Assembly (NCBI RefSeq): GCF_003697165.2
Contig: NZ_CP033092.2
Location: forward strand, 868,001-932,000
From: Escherichia coli DSM 30083 = JCM 1649 = ATCC 11775
GTDB lineage: Bacteria; Pseudomonadota; Gammaproteobacteria; Enterobacterales; Enterobacteriaceae
DNA length: 64,000 nt
Direction: 5' to 3'
How positions within the stretch are numbered: the stretch's first letter is position 1; every line of letters starts with the position of its first letter. A program made the position numbers and the translations under genes. Shown here piece by piece: positions 28,902-38,504 of the stretch. The notes beneath the pieces were generated by a model. It had not been told where the DNA came from, made no database searches, and was given only the letters and a program-made list of their open reading frames with translations.

Positions 28902-29113
28902 ATAAAAAGCACACGACGTTTCTTTCGTGTTGCCACTTCCAGCCGGGTTGAAAACAGAGTTTTGGCTTGTGGGTTCGTCTTAACAGGCGGCCGTGGAGGT
29001 GATACGAAATAATGAACCGTTGTCTGCTGCTTAACCTGTCTCACCGTTCTGGTGAAGATTCGTTCCCCGCACTCTGCATCTCTGCTTTGCATACCTGCCG
29101 ATGTTATACCCAT
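28898..29113 (-). CDS. yqgC: Small predicted protein YqgC
   Basis: A 71-residue open frame (MGITSAGMQSRDAECGER..., ending RKKRRVLFI) corresponding to the uncharacterised K-12 yqgC. It is basic, without recognised domain or signal, and lies between the metK promoter and yqgB. Coding status is doubtful. Confidence 0.35.
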   Translation of the reverse strand: MGITSAGMQSRDAECGERIFTRTVRQVKQQTTVHYFVSPPRPPVKTNPQAKTLFSTRLEVATRKKRRVLFI

Positions 29114-29248
29114 CTCGGCGCTTCTCAGGATTCAAGAGCTGGTTACAGCTACTGAGGACTGAACAAGGGCGCTCTTGTAAAAACAAGAGTTTTCTCGTGG
29201 TTTCGCCGAACTGTCACACTTACGTTCGGTTATGTGCTTAATAATGTT

Positions 29249-29380
29249 ATGAAAAAGAAACCGGTTGCGCAGTTGGAGCGTCAGCATTCACTGCTGGAAA
29301 ATCCATGTGCTTATGGGTTGTTATCGCAGTTCCAGGCTGCGATAGTCGTTAACTGTTTTACACTTAATAAAATAATTTGA
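29249..29380 (+). CDS. yqgB: Small protein YqgB, upstream of speA
   Basis: A 43-residue protein ([19 protein letters not shown]..., ending TLNKII) matching K-12 YqgB, a small protein reported to be acid-inducible. The stop lies only 8 bases before the speA start, so the two are probably on one message and may be translationally linked. Function is unknown. Confidence 0.7.
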
Positions 29381-29388
29381 GGTTCGCT

Positions 29389-31365
29389 ATGTCTGACGAC
29401 ATGTCTATGGGTTTGCCTTCGTCAGCGGGCGAACACGGTGTACTACGCTCCATGCAGGAGGTTGCAATGAGCTCCCAGGAAGCCAGCAAGATGCTGCGTA
29501 CTTACAATATTGCCTGGTGGGGCAATAACTACTATGACGTTAACGAGCTGGGCCACATCAGCGTGTGCCCGGACCCGGACGTCCCGGAAGCTCGCGTCGA
29601 TCTCGCGCAGTTAGTGAAAACTCGCGAAGCACAGGGTCAGCGTCTGCCTGCACTGTTCTGTTTCCCACAGATCCTGCAGCACCGTTTGCGTTCCATTAAC
29701 GCCGCGTTCAAACGAGCGCGGGAATCCTACGGCTATAACGGCGATTACTTCCTCGTTTATCCGATCAAAGTTAACCAGCACCGCCGCGTGATTGAGTCCC
29801 TGATTCATTCGGGCGAACCGCTGGGCCTGGAAGCCGGTTCCAAAGCTGAGTTGATGGCGGTGCTGGCACATGCTGGCATGACCCGTAGCGTCATCGTCTG
29901 CAACGGTTATAAGGACCGCGAATATATCCGCCTGGCATTAATTGGCGAGAAGATGGGCCACAAGGTCTATCTGGTCATTGAGAAGATGTCAGAAATTGCC
30001 ATTGTGCTGGATGAAGCAGAACGTCTGAATGTCGTTCCTCGTCTGGGCGTGCGTGCACGTCTGGCGTCGCAAGGCTCGGGTAAATGGCAGTCCTCCGGCG
30101 GGGAAAAATCGAAGTTTGGCCTGGCGGCGACTCAAGTACTGCAACTGGTTGAAACGCTGCGTGAAGCCGGGCGTCTCGACAGCCTGCAACTGCTGCACTT
30201 CCACCTCGGTTCGCAGATGGCGAATATTCGCGATATCGCGACAGGCGTTCGTGAATCCGCGCGTTTCTATGTGGAACTGCACAAGCTGGGCGTCAATATT
30301 CAGTGCTTCGACGTCGGCGGCGGTCTGGGCGTGGACTATGAAGGCACCCGTTCTCAGTCTGACTGCTCCGTAAACTACGGCCTCAATGAATACGCCAACA
30401 ACATCATCTGGGCGATTGGTGATGCGTGTGAAGAAAATGGTCTGCCACATCCGACGGTAATCACCGAATCGGGTCGTGCGGTGACTGCGCATCACACCGT
30501 GCTGGTGTCGAATATCATCGGCGTGGAACGTAACGAATACACGGTGCCGACCGCGCCTGCAGAAGACGCACCGCGCGCCCTGCAAAGCATGTGGGAAACC
30601 TGGCAGGAAATGCACGAACCGGGAACTCGCCGTTCTCTGCGTGAATGGTTACACGACAGCCAGATGGATCTGCACGACATTCATATCGGCTACTCTTCCG
30701 GCACCTTTAGCCTGCAAGAACGCGCATGGGCTGAGCAGCTTTATTTGAGCATGTGCCATGAAGTGCAAAAGCAGCTGGATCCGCAAAACCGTGCTCATCG
30801 TCCGATTATCGACGAGCTGCAGGAACGTATGGCGGACAAAATGTACGTCAACTTCTCGCTGTTCCAGTCGATGCCGGATGCGTGGGGGATCGACCAGTTG
30901 TTCCCGGTTCTGCCGCTGGAAGGGCTGGATCAAGTGCCGGAACGCCGCGCTGTGCTGCTGGATATTACCTGTGACTCAGACGGTGCTATCGACCACTATA
31001 TTGATGGTGACGGTATTGCCACGACAATGCCTATGCCGGAGTACGATCCGGAGAATCCGCCGATGCTCGGTTTCTTTATGGTCGGCGCATATCAGGAGAT
31101 CCTCGGCAACATGCACAACCTGTTCGGTGATACCGAAGCGGTTGACGTGTTCGTCTTCCCTGATGGTAGCGTAGAGGTAGAACTGTCTGACGAAGGCGAT
31201 ACCGTGGCGGACATGCTGCAATATGTGCAGCTCGATCCGAAAACGCTGTTAACCCAGTTCCGCGATCAGGTGAAGAAAACCGATCTTGATGCTGAACTGC
31301 AACAACAGTTCCTTGAAGAGTTCGAGGCAGGTTTGTACGGTTATACCTATCTTGAAGATGAATAA
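29389..31365 (+). CDS. speA: Biosynthetic arginine decarboxylase
   Basis: Converts arginine to agmatine, the first step of the agmatine route to putrescine. It is 658 residues with a fold-III (alanine-racemase-like) PLP domain; the PLP lysine is Lys127 in [13 protein letters not shown], with the glycine-rich phosphate loop [14 protein letters not shown]. The start at 29389 gives [12 protein letters not shown]. agmatinase (speB) lies downstream but is separated by a lipoprotein gene and two strong terminators. Confidence 0.98.
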
Positions 31366-31382
31366 TTAAGATTATTCCGCTG

Positions 31383-31423
31383 GCGGGGCGATTTATTTAA
31401 GTAAATCGCCCCGCTTTCTTTTT
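31383..31423 (+). terminator. speA terminator
   Basis: Thirteen-base perfect arms (GCGGGGCGATTTA and its complement) with a 6-base loop and a T-rich tail. Confidence 0.92.
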
Positions 31424-31510
31424 ATATATTCTTAAAAATAATTTAGCTGCTTTTCTTATTAAATAATCTCCCTACAATCGCTGCATTAATTAAATGCAGA
31501 GGGAACGGTT

Positions 31511-32242
31511 ATGAAAAAATGGAAAGTACGTAGCGCGTTGGTGGCATTAATCGTGCTGCTGGCCGGTTGTTCCAGTAATGCGCAGTATAATAGCAGTGCA
31601 TCGGGTAATGTCGGCACCGCCTGGGGTGGGGATGTGCACTCAACGGTTCATGGCGTATCTGCTGAACGAGCCTGGCGCGATCCGGCAGAGATGATCGTTA
31701 TTAGTTATTCGACTAATGTTCCTTCCGGCTACGACCGCGTTTATAGCATTCGTATTAACGAACTGGAATATGCTATTCGCGATGGTAATTTTAAATCTCT
31801 ACCAATTACGCGGGTTTATGATTCATCCAATAATGAACCACGCTATATTGTCCATGCCAGAGTCGGAATGAATTATCAATTATATGTCCGTAATTACAGT
31901 CGTAACACCAACTACGAGATCGTTGCTACGGTTGATGGCCTGGATGTTCTGAATGGTAAACAAGGTTCGCTGAATAACAACGGTTATATTGTGAATGCCG
32001 GAGATTCGTTAGCGATTAAAGGATTCCGCAAAGATAAACATACCGAAGCGGCTTTTCAGTTCGCCAACGTTGCTGATTCCTACGCAGCCAATTCGGCGCA
32101 AGGCGATGTGCGTAATACCGGTGTAATCGGCTTTGCCGCCTTTGAATTACAAGGCCCGGCGAAAAACGCGCTGCCGCCGTGCTCTGGACAAGCCTTTCCG
32201 GCAGATAACAATGGCTATGCGCCGCCACCGTGTCGGAAATAG
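31511..32242 (+). CDS. Accessory lipoprotein between speA and speB
   Basis: A 243-residue predicted lipoprotein: the signal peptide ends LIVLLAGCSS (Cys about 20), and Ser at +2 suggests outer-membrane sorting. The mature part is beta-rich with many Asn, Ser and Tyr residues and paired cysteines near the C-terminus (PPCSG, PPPCRK). No domain is recognised. As I recall, K-12 lacks a gene here, so it is accessory. It is flanked by the speA terminator and its own terminator, has a ribosome binding site (GAGGGAACGGTT ATG) and looks like a self-contained cassette. Function unknown. Confidence 0.8.
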   Translation: MKKWKVRSALVALIVLLAGCSSNAQYNSSASGNVGTAWGGDVHSTVHGVSAERAWRDPAEMIVISYSTNVPSGYDRVYSIRINELEYAIRDGNFKSLPITRVYDSSNNEPRYIVHARVGMNYQLYVRNYSRNTNYEIVATVDGLDVLNGKQGSLNNNGYIVNAGDSLAIKGFRKDKHTEAAFQFANVADSYAANSAQGDVRNTGVIGFAAFELQGPAKNALPPCSGQAFPADNNGYAPPPCRK

Positions 32243-32307
32243 CAACCTCGCTTGATGCCTCGCCCATTTAAGGCGATAATTAGCACAAACTTGTGTTTCA
32301 CAAATCC

Positions 32308-32349
32308 AACCCTTCCTCGTCGGGCCTAACGACGCGGAAGGGTTTTTTT
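32308..32349 (+). terminator. Terminator after the lipoprotein gene
   Basis: AACCCTTCC ... GGAAGGGTT outer stem with an inner CGTCG/CGACG stem, followed by TTTTTT; 28 bases upstream of speB. Confidence 0.85.
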
Positions 32350-32377
32350 ATATCGACTTTGTAATAGGAGTCCATCC

Positions 32378-33298
32378 ATGAGCACCTTAGGTCATCAATA
32401 CGATAACTCACTGGTTTCCAACGCCTTTGGTTTTTTACGCCTGCCGATGAACTTCCAGCCATATGACAGCGATGCTGACTGGGTGATTACTGGCGTGCCG
32501 TTCGATATGGCCACTTCTGGCCGTGCGGGGGGGCGCCACGGTCCGGCAGCGATCCGTCAGGTTTCGACGAATCTGGCCTGGGAACACAACCGCTTCCCGT
32601 GGAATTTCGACATGCGTGAGCGCCTGAACGTCGTGGACTGCGGTGATCTGGTATATGCCTTCGGCGATGCCCGTGAGATGAGCGAGAAGCTGCAGGCGCA
32701 CGCCGAGAAGCTGCTGGCTGCTGGTAAGCGTATGCTCTCCTTCGGTGGTGACCACTTTGTTACGCTGCCGCTGCTGCGCGCTCATGCGAAGCATTTCGGC
32801 AAAATGGCACTGGTACACTTTGACGCCCACACCGACACCTATGCGAACGGTTGTGAATTTGACCACGGCACCATGTTCTATACCGCGCCGAAAGAAGGTC
32901 TGATCGACCCGAATCATTCCGTGCAGATTGGTATTCGTACCGAGTTTGATAAAGACAACGGCTTTACCGTGCTGGACGCCTGCCAGGTGAACGATCGCAG
33001 CGTGGATGACATTATCGCCCAGGTGAAACAGATTGTGGGTGATATGCCGGTTTACCTGACCTTTGATATCGACTGCCTGGATCCTGCTTTCGCGCCGGGA
33101 ACCGGTACGCCGGTAATTGGCGGCCTGACCTCCGATCGCGCCATTAAACTGGTACGCGGCTTGAAAGATCTCAACATCGTTGGGATGGACGTAGTGGAAG
33201 TGGCTCCGGCATACGATCAGTCGGAAATCACCGCTCTGGCTGCGGCGACGCTGGCGCTGGAGATGCTGTATATTCAGGCGGCGAAAAAGGGAGAGTAA
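32378..33298 (+). CDS. speB: Agmatinase
   Basis: Hydrolyses agmatine to putrescine and urea, completing the arginine route started by SpeA. It is 306 residues of the arginase fold with the binuclear Mn site: GGDHFVTLP, HFDAHTDTY and TFDIDCLDPAFAPGTGTP. The ribosome binding site is TAGGAG upstream of ATG at 32378. The preceding terminator implies its own promoter or readthrough control. Confidence 0.98.
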   Translation: MSTLGHQYDNSLVSNAFGFLRLPMNFQPYDSDADWVITGVPFDMATSGRAGGRHGPAAIRQVSTNLAWEHNRFPWNFDMRERLNVVDCGDLVYAFGDAREMSEKLQAHAEKLLAAGKRMLSFGGDHFVTLPLLRAHAKHFGKMALVHFDAHTDTYANGCEFDHGTMFYTAPKEGLIDPNHSVQIGIRTEFDKDNGFTVLDACQVNDRSVDDIIAQVKQIVGDMPVYLTFDIDCLDPAFAPGTGTPVIGGLTSDRAIKLVRGLKDLNIVGMDVVEVAPAYDQSEITALAAATLALEMLYIQAAKKGE

Positions 33299-33336
33299 GC
33301 GCCAGATAAGAGGCGCACGGGTGATGTGTCATTAAT

Positions 33337-33485
<149 letters not shown>

Positions 33486-33501
33486 TCGGCACTACCTGGC
33501 T

Positions 33502-34260
33502 TTACTTAACTCCATCCGCGCTCATACGATCGCGAATATGCTGGGCGCGTTCGGCGGATGCTGGATGGTCGTCAAACATTGAGCTTTGACGGCCTTCTTC
33601 CAGCTTCGCCAGTTTTTCAAAGCTGGTGGCAAGACCTGCCGGGCTGATACCGCGTTGGCGCAGCAAATCGTAGGAGTAATCATCGGCCTCTGATTCCTGA
33701 CGTTGGGTAAATTGCGAATTGACTAGCTTTTCGCCCAGGTCTCCCAGTTGTGATTGTGACAAACTGCCGACAATTCCGCCTGCAGAGGCCGCCGCAACGC
33801 GAATTGCGTTTGTACCAAGTGCTACCTGCATTCCTTTCTTCACATGGCCTAATGCCACGTGCCCCATTTCGTGACCGAGCACCGCTTCGACTTCGTTATC
33901 CGTCATCATATCCATCAGCCCGCTATAGACGCGGATACAGCCGTTAGCCATTGCAAAGGCGTTCACATCCTTCGCCATATACACTTTGTAATTCACCGGC
34001 TGACCGTTGATGTTATCGCCTAACGCGCGAGAAATTGTCGTCAGACGTCTAGCATATTCGCTATTGGCTGGCGCAATCGTCGCTTTGCTGTCCATCTCCT
34101 GGCATGCCTGATCGCTCAGTTTTTTCACCTGCGCATCACTCAAACTGTAAGCCTGAAAAGCTTCCGCTCCTGATGAGAGCAGTCCACTGGAGTCCATATT
34201 CTGGCAACCGGTCAGCACCGTAGCCACGCTCATTGCTACCAATAAGGCGCGAATTTTCAT
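33502..34260 (-). CDS. loiP: Metalloprotease lipoprotein LoiP
   Basis: A 252-residue M48-family (Oma1-like) zinc protease attached to the outer membrane as a lipoprotein; in K-12 it is induced by low osmolarity. Signal VATVLTGCQN (lipobox Cys 19). The zinc motif is VLGHEMGHVALGH, with the third ligand in ESEADDYSYDLL. The start at 34260 gives MKIRALLVAMS; the open frame continues 73 codons upstream without a signal peptide, so that start is rejected. It is divergent from tktA. Confidence 0.95.
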   Translation of the reverse strand: MKIRALLVAMSVATVLTGCQNMDSSGLLSSGAEAFQAYSLSDAQVKKLSDQACQEMDSKATIAPANSEYARRLTTISRALGDNINGQPVNYKVYMAKDVNAFAMANGCIRVYSGLMDMMTDNEVEAVLGHEMGHVALGHVKKGMQVALGTNAIRVAAASAGGIVGSLSQSQLGDLGEKLVNSQFTQRQESEADDYSYDLLRQRGISPAGLATSFEKLAKLEEGRQSSMFDDHPASAERAQHIRDRMSADGVK

Positions 34261-34537
34261 GTTTTCTCTTCCGCACAAGGTCAGGATTATTCTAAAAATG
34301 CGCCGTTTGCAGGTGAATCGACGCTCAGTCTCAGTATAAGGAAAAGCGCAGCGGACGGGCGAGTGGATTGCGCAACATGCGAGCATGATCCAGAGATTTC
34401 TGAAGCGGCAAAAGGATGTTCCATGTACATGACGAGCGGCTTGCGGTAAATTGTTGGCAAATTTTCCGGCGTAGCCCAAAACGCGCTGTCGTCAAGTCGT
34501 TAAGGGCGTGCCCTTCATCATCCGATCTGGAGTCAAA

Positions 34538-36529
34538 ATGTCCTCACGTAAAGAGCTTGCCAATGCTATTCGTGCGCTGAGCATGGACGCAGTACAGAAA
34601 GCCAAATCCGGTCACCCGGGTGCCCCTATGGGTATGGCTGACATTGCCGAAGTCCTGTGGCGTGATTTCCTGAAACACAACCCGCAGAATCCGTCCTGGG
34701 CTGACCGTGACCGCTTCGTGCTGTCCAACGGCCACGGCTCCATGTTGATCTACAGCCTGCTGCACCTCACCGGTTACGATCTGCCGATGGAAGAACTGAA
34801 AAACTTCCGTCAGCTGCACTCGAAAACTCCGGGTCACCCGGAAGTGGGTTACACCGCAGGTGTAGAAACCACCACCGGTCCGCTGGGTCAGGGTATTGCC
34901 AACGCAGTCGGTATGGCGATTGCAGAAAAAACGCTGGCGGCGCAGTTTAACCGTCCGGGCCACGACATCGTCGACCACTACACCTACGCCTTCATGGGCG
35001 ACGGCTGCATGATGGAAGGCATCTCCCACGAAGTTTGCTCTCTGGCGGGTACGTTGAAGCTGGGTAAACTGATTGCGTTCTACGATGACAACGGTATTTC
35101 TATCGATGGTCACGTTGAAGGCTGGTTTACCGACGACACCGCAATGCGTTTCGAAGCTTACGGTTGGCACGTTATTCGCGACATCGACGGTCATGACGCG
35201 GCATCCATCAAACGCGCAATAGAAGAAGCGCGCGCAGTGACCGACAAACCGTCCCTGCTGATGTGCAAAACCATCATCGGTTTCGGTTCCCCGAACAAAG
35301 CCGGTACCCACGACTCCCACGGTGCGCCGCTGGGCGACGCTGAAATTGCCCTGACCCGCGAACAGCTGGGCTGGAAATACGCGCCGTTCGAAATCCCGTC
35401 TGAAATCTATGCTCAGTGGGATGCGAAAGAAGCAGGCCAGGCGAAAGAGTCCGCATGGAACGAGAAATTCGCTGCTTACGCGAAAGCTTATCCGCAGGAA
35501 GCCGCTGAATTTACCCGCCGTATGAAAGGCGAAATGCCGTCTGACTTCGACGCGAAAGCGAAAGAGTTCATTGCTAAACTTCAGGCTAATCCGGCGAAAA
35601 TCGCCAGCCGTAAAGCGTCTCAGAATGCTATCGAAGCGTTCGGTCCGCTGTTGCCGGAATTCCTCGGCGGCTCCGCTGACCTTGCTCCGTCTAACCTGAC
35701 CCTGTGGTCTGGTTCTAAAGCAATCAACGAAGATGCTGCAGGTAACTACATCCACTACGGTGTTCGCGAGTTCGGTATGACCGCGATTGCTAACGGTATC
35801 TCCCTGCACGGTGGTTTCCTGCCGTATACCTCAACCTTCCTGATGTTCGTGGAATACGCACGTAATGCCGTACGTATGGCTGCGCTGATGAAACAGCGTC
35901 AGGTGATGGTTTACACCCACGACTCCATCGGTCTGGGCGAAGATGGCCCGACTCACCAGCCGGTAGAACAGATCGCTTCTCTGCGCGTGACCCCGAACAT
36001 GTCTACATGGCGTCCGTGTGACCAGGTTGAATCCGCAGTAGCGTGGAAATACGGCGTTGAGCGTCAGGACGGCCCGACTGCGCTTATCCTCTCCCGTCAG
36101 AACCTGGCGCAGCAGGAACGTACTGAAGAGCAGCTGGCAAACATCGCGCGCGGTGGTTATGTGCTGAAAGACTGTGCTGGTCAGCCGGAACTGATCTTCA
36201 TCGCGACCGGTTCTGAAGTTGAACTGGCTGTTGCCGCCTACGAAAAACTGACTGCCGAAGGCGTGAAAGCGCGCGTGGTTTCCATGCCGTCTACCGACGC
36301 ATTCGACAAGCAGGACGCGGCTTACCGTGAATCCGTACTGCCGAAAGCGGTTACCGCTCGTGTTGCGGTGGAAGCTGGCATTGCTGACTACTGGTACAAG
36401 TATGTTGGCCTGAACGGCGCTATCGTCGGCATGACCACCTTCGGTGAATCTGCTCCGGCAGAGCAGCTGTTTGAAGAGTTCGGCTTCACCGTTGACAACG
36501 TTGTTGCGAAAGCAAAAGCGCTGCTGTAA
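34538..36529 (+). CDS. tktA: Transketolase A
   Basis: The major transketolase of the pentose phosphate pathway: it moves two-carbon units between sugar phosphates using thiamine diphosphate. It is 663 residues. The ThDP motif GDGCMMEGISHEV...DDN is present, with HGSMLIYSLLHL and the transketolase signature GEDGPTHQPVEQ. The start at 34538 (MSSRKELANAI) is preferred over an ATG ten codons upstream. It is a single gene followed by a hairpin and a BIME. Confidence 0.98.
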   Translation: MSSRKELANAIRALSMDAVQKAKSGHPGAPMGMADIAEVLWRDFLKHNPQNPSWADRDRFVLSNGHGSMLIYSLLHLTGYDLPMEELKNFRQLHSKTPGHPEVGYTAGVETTTGPLGQGIANAVGMAIAEKTLAAQFNRPGHDIVDHYTYAFMGDGCMMEGISHEVCSLAGTLKLGKLIAFYDDNGISIDGHVEGWFTDDTAMRFEAYGWHVIRDIDGHDAASIKRAIEEARAVTDKPSLLMCKTIIGFGSPNKAGTHDSHGAPLGDAEIALTREQLGWKYAPFEIPSEIYAQWDAKEAGQAKESAWNEKFAAYAKAYPQEAAEFTRRMKGEMPSDFDAKAKEFIAKLQANPAKIASRKASQNAIEAFGPLLPEFLGGSADLAPSNLTLWSGSKAINEDAAGNYIHYGVREFGMTAIANGISLHGGFLPYTSTFLMFVEYARNAVRMAALMKQRQVMVYTHDSIGLGEDGPTHQPVEQIASLRVTPNMSTWRPCDQVESAVAWKYGVERQDGPTALILSRQNLAQQERTEEQLANIARGGYVLKDCAGQPELIFIATGSEVELAVAAYEKLTAEGVKARVVSMPSTDAFDKQDAAYRESVLPKAVTARVAVEAGIADYWYKYVGLNGAIVGMTTFGESAPAEQLFEEFGFTVDNVVAKAKALL

Positions 36530-36548
36530 TCGGTAAGATGCTTTGTGA

Positions 36549-36571
36549 GAAGGGCCGCAAATGCGGCCCTT
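36549..36571 (+). terminator. Hairpin after tktA
   Basis: GAAGGGCCGCA and TGCGGCCCTTC arms around AA, 20 bases beyond the tktA stop. The T-tract is weak. Confidence 0.6.
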
Positions 36572-36600
36572 CAGATTGTTGGCAAAGTGCGCGTTGTTTA

Positions 36601-36700
36601 TGCCGGATGCGGCGTGAACGCCTTATCCGTCCTACAAGATTTTGCAAATTCAACATATTGCAGGAAGTATGTAGGCCTGATAAGCGTAGCGCATCAGGCA
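36601..36700. repeat. BIME downstream of tktA
   Basis: A REP (GCCGGATGCGGCGTGAACG) and an inverted REP (GGCCTGATAAGCGTAGCGC) about 55 bases apart. Confidence 0.88.
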
Positions 36701-36723
36701 GTTTTGTCTTTGCTATCAATCTC

Positions 36724-36748
36724 AAGGGCCGCGAAAGCGGCCCTTTTT
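36724..36748 (+). terminator. Second, strong terminator facing tktA readthrough
   Basis: AAGGGCCGC-GAAA-GCGGCCCTT followed by seven T. Its sequence resembles the hairpin at 36549, so the tktA 3' end is bracketed by two near-copies. It directly abuts the stop of the SPFH gene on the other strand. Confidence 0.8.
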
Positions 36749-37657
36749 TTACTTAGTAGAGATAAACGGAACTGTGCTGCCGGGGATCATGGTATCGGGC
36801 AGTTTACCGTCCCAACGCTCAGCAGTGGTGAGGGCAACAAGTCCGGGATTCTCCCGCAGAGCTTCACCGCGCAGGCGGATAGCTTCTGCTTCAGCCGCAC
36901 TTTTTAAACGAATAGTTTCAGCCTCTGCCGCGCCTCTTACGCGAATAGTTTCCGCTTCTGCTTTGGCTGCCGCTAGTTTACTGTCTGCTTCCGCCTGGGC
37001 CTGAGTTACCGCTATTTGCGCCTGGATTTTCTCCGTTTCCAGATTTTGCTTACGCGTGGCAATGGCGACTTCTGCTTTCATTCGGTCTTCAATCGACTTT
37101 TCATAAGCGTCAGAAAAATCAATATTTTCAATCTGGACCCCGTCAATTACCACTGGCCCAACAACGGCTTTGCGCATGGCATTTTGCAGATCCTGAACCA
37201 GTTTTGTACGATCCTGTACGGCGCTGATGGCGGTATATTGTCCGAAAACGTTCTCCAGTTGAGTTGGCAACTGACGGACAATCAGACGATCTTTTAATGC
37301 TTCAATGGTGTTGTAGGTGGTATAAACCGCGCCTGCTTCTGAAGGTTTAATGTGGAAGCTGACTGATACTGTCATTTGTGCCGGTTGCTGGTCGCGGCTG
37401 TAGGCCTGTAATCCCTGATAGACCACAGCCTGATTACGCGTGGAAATTTTCTCTACGCTTTCCATAAAAGGGATCTTAAAACCCAGCCCCGGCTCGGCAA
37501 CTTTTACGATTTTTCCGTAGCGCAGCAAAATGCCGCGTTCACCTTCATTAACGGTGTAATACGAGAGAAATGGCAGCACAACCACGGCAAGCACGCCAAT
37601 GGCGATAGCAAGAGATTTTTGTGGGCGAAATGAGGTTAATGAAACAGGTGCTTTCAT
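36749..37657 (-). CDS. SPFH/prohibitin-family membrane protein
   Basis: A 302-residue protein with one N-terminal membrane segment (LAIAIGVLAVVVLPFLSYY), then a prohibitin/HflC-type SPFH domain (about residues 35-210, starting VNEGERGILLRYG), then a coiled coil with three near-perfect 11-residue repeats (AEAETIRVRGA, AEAETIRLKSA, AEAEAIRLRGE). Such proteins form large membrane-microdomain rings; the partner here is unknown. No NfeD or protease gene is adjacent. It is convergent with tktA, divergent from cmtB, and absent from K-12 as I remember it. It is probably accessory, though base composition is not strongly unusual. Confidence 0.85.
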   Translation of the reverse strand: MKAPVSLTSFRPQKSLAIAIGVLAVVVLPFLSYYTVNEGERGILLRYGKIVKVAEPGLGFKIPFMESVEKISTRNQAVVYQGLQAYSRDQQPAQMTVSVSFHIKPSEAGAVYTTYNTIEALKDRLIVRQLPTQLENVFGQYTAISAVQDRTKLVQDLQNAMRKAVVGPVVIDGVQIENIDFSDAYEKSIEDRMKAEVAIATRKQNLETEKIQAQIAVTQAQAEADSKLAAAKAEAETIRVRGAAEAETIRLKSAAEAEAIRLRGEALRENPGLVALTTAERWDGKLPDTMIPGSTVPFISTK

Positions 37658-38033
37658 ATGAATCTTCCTTGAGTAAAGTATAGGAATATGTCACATGGGG
37701 TGATGAGAAAACAGACAACAGCCGATAATTCAGAATTTATAAAGGGGATGAGCGAAAAAATAATAAACGTAATAAGTATGTTTTCGAACATTCAATAAGA
37801 AAATAGAGATGTGTATCACAAATATAGTGATGAATAATTTGTTGATTTTGTAGTTTACTTAACAGATTTATAATTGACTTTTTAAAAACTTATTTCATGT
37901 TGTTGTTATTTAATATTTTGTTATTTTTGCTCGTGGAGTTTCTCCTTTCATGTGTCCAATTGCTTTCGTTAATTTGTACGCGTATTTTATTTTTACCGCC
38001 GGACGGTACCCTAAAAATAAATAAGGATAATTT
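37658..38033. other. AT-rich divergent region between the SPFH gene and cmtB
   Basis: About 375 bases, notably AT-rich. It holds the promoters of the SPFH gene and of the cmt operon. A 17-base inverted repeat (ATCAC-N7-GTGAT) lies at 37815-37831. No coding sequence is supported. Confidence 0.5.
37815..37831. promoter_or_regulatory. Possible operator (ATCAC-N7-GTGAT)
   Basis: Five-base inverted arms in the divergent SPFH-cmtB promoter region, next to GTGTATCACA. It partly resembles a CRP half-site but does not form a full CRP palindrome. Confidence 0.3.
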
Positions 38034-38477
38034 ATGCGGCTTATTGATTATTTTCCAGAATTATCAATCTCAGTTATACATTCAACAAAAGACTGGCAGG
38101 AAGCTATCAATTTCTCGATGGCATCACTGTTAGCAAAAAACTATATCAGCGAGAATTACATTCAGGCTATTAAAGATTCCACCATCAGCAATGGTCCTTA
38201 TTATATTCTCGCACCAGGCGTGGCAATGCCTCATGCGCGACCGGAATGTGGAGCGCTTAAAACCGGGATGTCTTTGACGTTACTTAAACAAGGCGTTTAT
38301 TTTCCGGGGAATGACGAACCGATTAAATTACTCATCGGACTTTCTGCTGCCGATGCCGATTCGCACATTGCTGCTATTCAGGCGTTAAGTGAATTACTGT
38401 GCGAAGAAGAAATACTCGAACAACTCTTAACCGCATCATCAGAAAAACAATTAGCGGGCATTATCAGCCGCGGATAA
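38034..38477 (+). CDS. cmtB: Mannitol-type PTS enzyme IIA, CmtB
   Basis: A 147-residue cytoplasmic EIIA of the fructose-mannitol PTS family; the phosphorylated His67 lies in GVAMPHARPE. It would pass phosphate from HPr to CmtA. First gene of cmtB-cmtA-yggP-(yggF)-yggD-yggC. The operon is regarded as cryptic in K-12 and its true substrate is uncertain. Confidence 0.95.
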   Translation: MRLIDYFPELSISVIHSTKDWQEAINFSMASLLAKNYISENYIQAIKDSTISNGPYYILAPGVAMPHARPECGALKTGMSLTLLKQGVYFPGNDEPIKLLIGLSAADADSHIAAIQALSELLCEEEILEQLLTASSEKQLAGIISRG

Positions 38478-38504
38478 TTACTCTCTCCTCTACAGGATAA
38501 TATT

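Noticed and set aside
34544..35809. A 421-codon open frame antisense to tktA
   Set aside because: It is a mirror of the strongly biased codons of tktA, has no ribosome binding site and its sequence resembles no protein.
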